5,486 nucleotides of DNA from Clostridiales bacterium (GTDB lineage: Bacteria > Bacillota > Clostridia > Oscillospirales > Acutalibacteraceae): positions 1-5,486 of the forward strand of contig JAHZES010000138.1 of assembly GCA_019421725.1 (NCBI GenBank). Direction: 5' to 3'. A program made the position numbers and the translations under genes. The notes beneath the pieces are model-generated. The model was given only the letters and a program-made list of their open reading frames with translations, did not search any database and was not told where the DNA came from. Below, in pieces: positions 4,701 through 5,486 of the stretch (the stretch's first letter is position 1; each line of letters begins with the position of its first letter).

Positions 4701-5417
4701 TCAGTGCCCTATAAATTCCGTCCCGGACTTTTTAAATTCCGCCAGACGGTTGCGGTACATTTCCAAAACGTCGTCTTCAAACGCGAGCTTCGGCTCTGCG
4801 CCGAGCAGCGTCAGCAGGTACTTCATAAACGGAGGGTTCAGCACGAGCACCGAGCCGAGCAGCTGTGTGGCAAACAGGTTGCCCCTGCGAATGCCGTCGA
4901 ACGGCGTCTCGGGGTTGATGCCCGTCCCCCGCTCCATTTCGGCAAGACTGCAGGCGCTGTTATCGCCGTACCACTGGGTAAACTGATGCTTGAAGCCGAC
5001 GATCTCTCCCCACTCGGATCTCCCGAGAAATAACGAATTGAATCGGTCAAACAGCTTGCGCTTTGCCGTGAACGGCAAAATGCCAAGCCCCTTCAGCGTT
5101 TCGCCGGTATCGCAATCGGAGATCTCCTCAAACAGAACCTCGGCCGCGTTTCCGGTAAACAAAAACACCGTACCGTTCTCTATCAGCCTTAAAAGCGTTT
5201 CCCTGTACGGGCGCAGCCGCTCTATCACCAGCTGCTGTGTGTGCTCGCTCATCGGCCCAAGGTATACCATCCGCACGGGCTCCGAAGCAAACGCCGGCGC
5301 GTCGTTCAGCCCGGTATATACAAATTCCGCCTGCGGGAGGCACTTCTTTAAATACCGGTGGTTCATGGAATCCCCGGCAAGATTGCAAATTTCGGAATAC
5401 AGAATTTCAATTTTCAT
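4701..5417 (-). CDS. GatD/CobQ-like class-I glutamine amidotransferase fold, catalytic residues missing
   Basis: This 238-residue soluble protein resembles GatD, the glutaminase partner of MurT that amidates lipid II glutamate in Gram-positive peptidoglycan synthesis. Shared landmarks include VYLGPMSEHTQ (51-61, compare the GGGSDREQ segment), LKGLGILPF (108-116), GEIVGFKHQFTQ (137-148, compare GTIVGFENHGGR), and RRGNLFATQLLGSVL (177-191, compare the NLLGTYLHGPIL segment). The nucleophile position, Cys in the TICGGYQ motif of GatD, is T88 here (FLFTGNA), and the C-terminal catalytic His is L187 (ATQLLG). A glutaminase reaction by the standard mechanism is therefore not expected. The frame is intact, so this looks like a maintained pseudoenzyme rather than a decayed gene. 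The ATG at 5417 has AAAGGGTG 8 nt upstream; a TTG at 5438 is an alternative. The partner gene, if any, would be beyond the right edge of the window. Confidence 0.75.
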   Translation of the reverse strand: MKIEILYSEICNLAGDSMNHRYLKKCLPQAEFVYTGLNDAPAFASEPVRMVYLGPMSEHTQQLVIERLRPYRETLLRLIENGTVFLFTGNAAEVLFEEISDCDTGETLKGLGILPFTAKRKLFDRFNSLFLGRSEWGEIVGFKHQFTQWYGDNSACSLAEMERGTGINPETPFDGIRRGNLFATQLLGSVLVLNPPFMKYLLTLLGAEPKLAFEDDVLEMYRNRLAEFKKSGTEFIGH

Positions 5418-5486
5418 CGGATCAACACCCTTTCGCAAAATCCATACCGCAAGCCTTTTCGCCTCTGCGGCAGAATCATTTCACAG
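5418..5486 (-). other. window edge upstream of the amidotransferase-like gene
   Basis: This 69 nt stretch is too short to assign. One minus-strand frame stays open from 5485 and stops at TGA 5416-5414, overlapping the ATG of the next gene as ATGA; this could be the end of an upstream coupled gene, but its 23 very basic residues match nothing I recognise. The other two frames stop near the edge. A weak bulged hairpin (CCGCA at 5470-5466 against TGCGG) without a U-run is also present. No clear promoter is seen. Confidence 0.2.

Overview
The window reads as chromosomal DNA from a fairly GC-rich Firmicute of the class Clostridia, probably a gut or rumen Oscillospiraceae/Ruminococcaceae-type bacterium. 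This is inferred from gene content (a Gx-transporter/HepS-like protein, a GatD-like protein, a DeoR regulator, a candidate Firmicute-type L13 leader) and from strong AGGAGG-type ribosome binding sites. No database search was possible. All seven recognisable genes are on the minus strand, so transcription runs from high to low coordinates. I see no rRNA, tRNA, CRISPR array or transposase.

In transcription order: (1) 5417-4701, a GatD/CobQ-type class-I glutamine amidotransferase fold that has lost both catalytic residues. (2) An intergenic stretch at 4555-4700 with a near-perfect ~48 bp palindrome carrying two inverted TTTTCCACA (DnaA-box-like) motifs, plus a GC hairpin just ahead of the next gene's ribosome binding site. 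(3) 4554-3784, an arylamine N-acetyltransferase with an intact Cys-His-Asp triad. (4) 3753-3232, a small Gx-transporter family membrane protein, closely spaced after the acetyltransferase. (5) A promoter whose -10 lies inside a 25 bp inverted repeat (3154-3178), followed by a DeoR-family repressor (3104-2325) and, 22 nt later, a GlpT/UhpT-like MFS transporter (2302-980). These two look like a self-regulated uptake operon for a phosphorylated or related small metabolite. (6) A second promoter and a folded 5' leader (845-941) driving the conserved ribosomal pair rplM (L13, 844-416) and rpsI (S9, 399-1). S9 is complete except for its stop codon, which would lie just past the window edge.

Most of the window is ordinary. 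The points worth a second look are the palindrome with paired DnaA-box-like sites, the catalytically empty amidotransferase, the candidate DeoR operator over the -10, the candidate L13 autoregulatory leader at the very 5' end of its mRNA, and two intercistronic inverted repeats that contain the upstream gene's stop codon. I found no convincing evidence of a wholly new multi-gene system.
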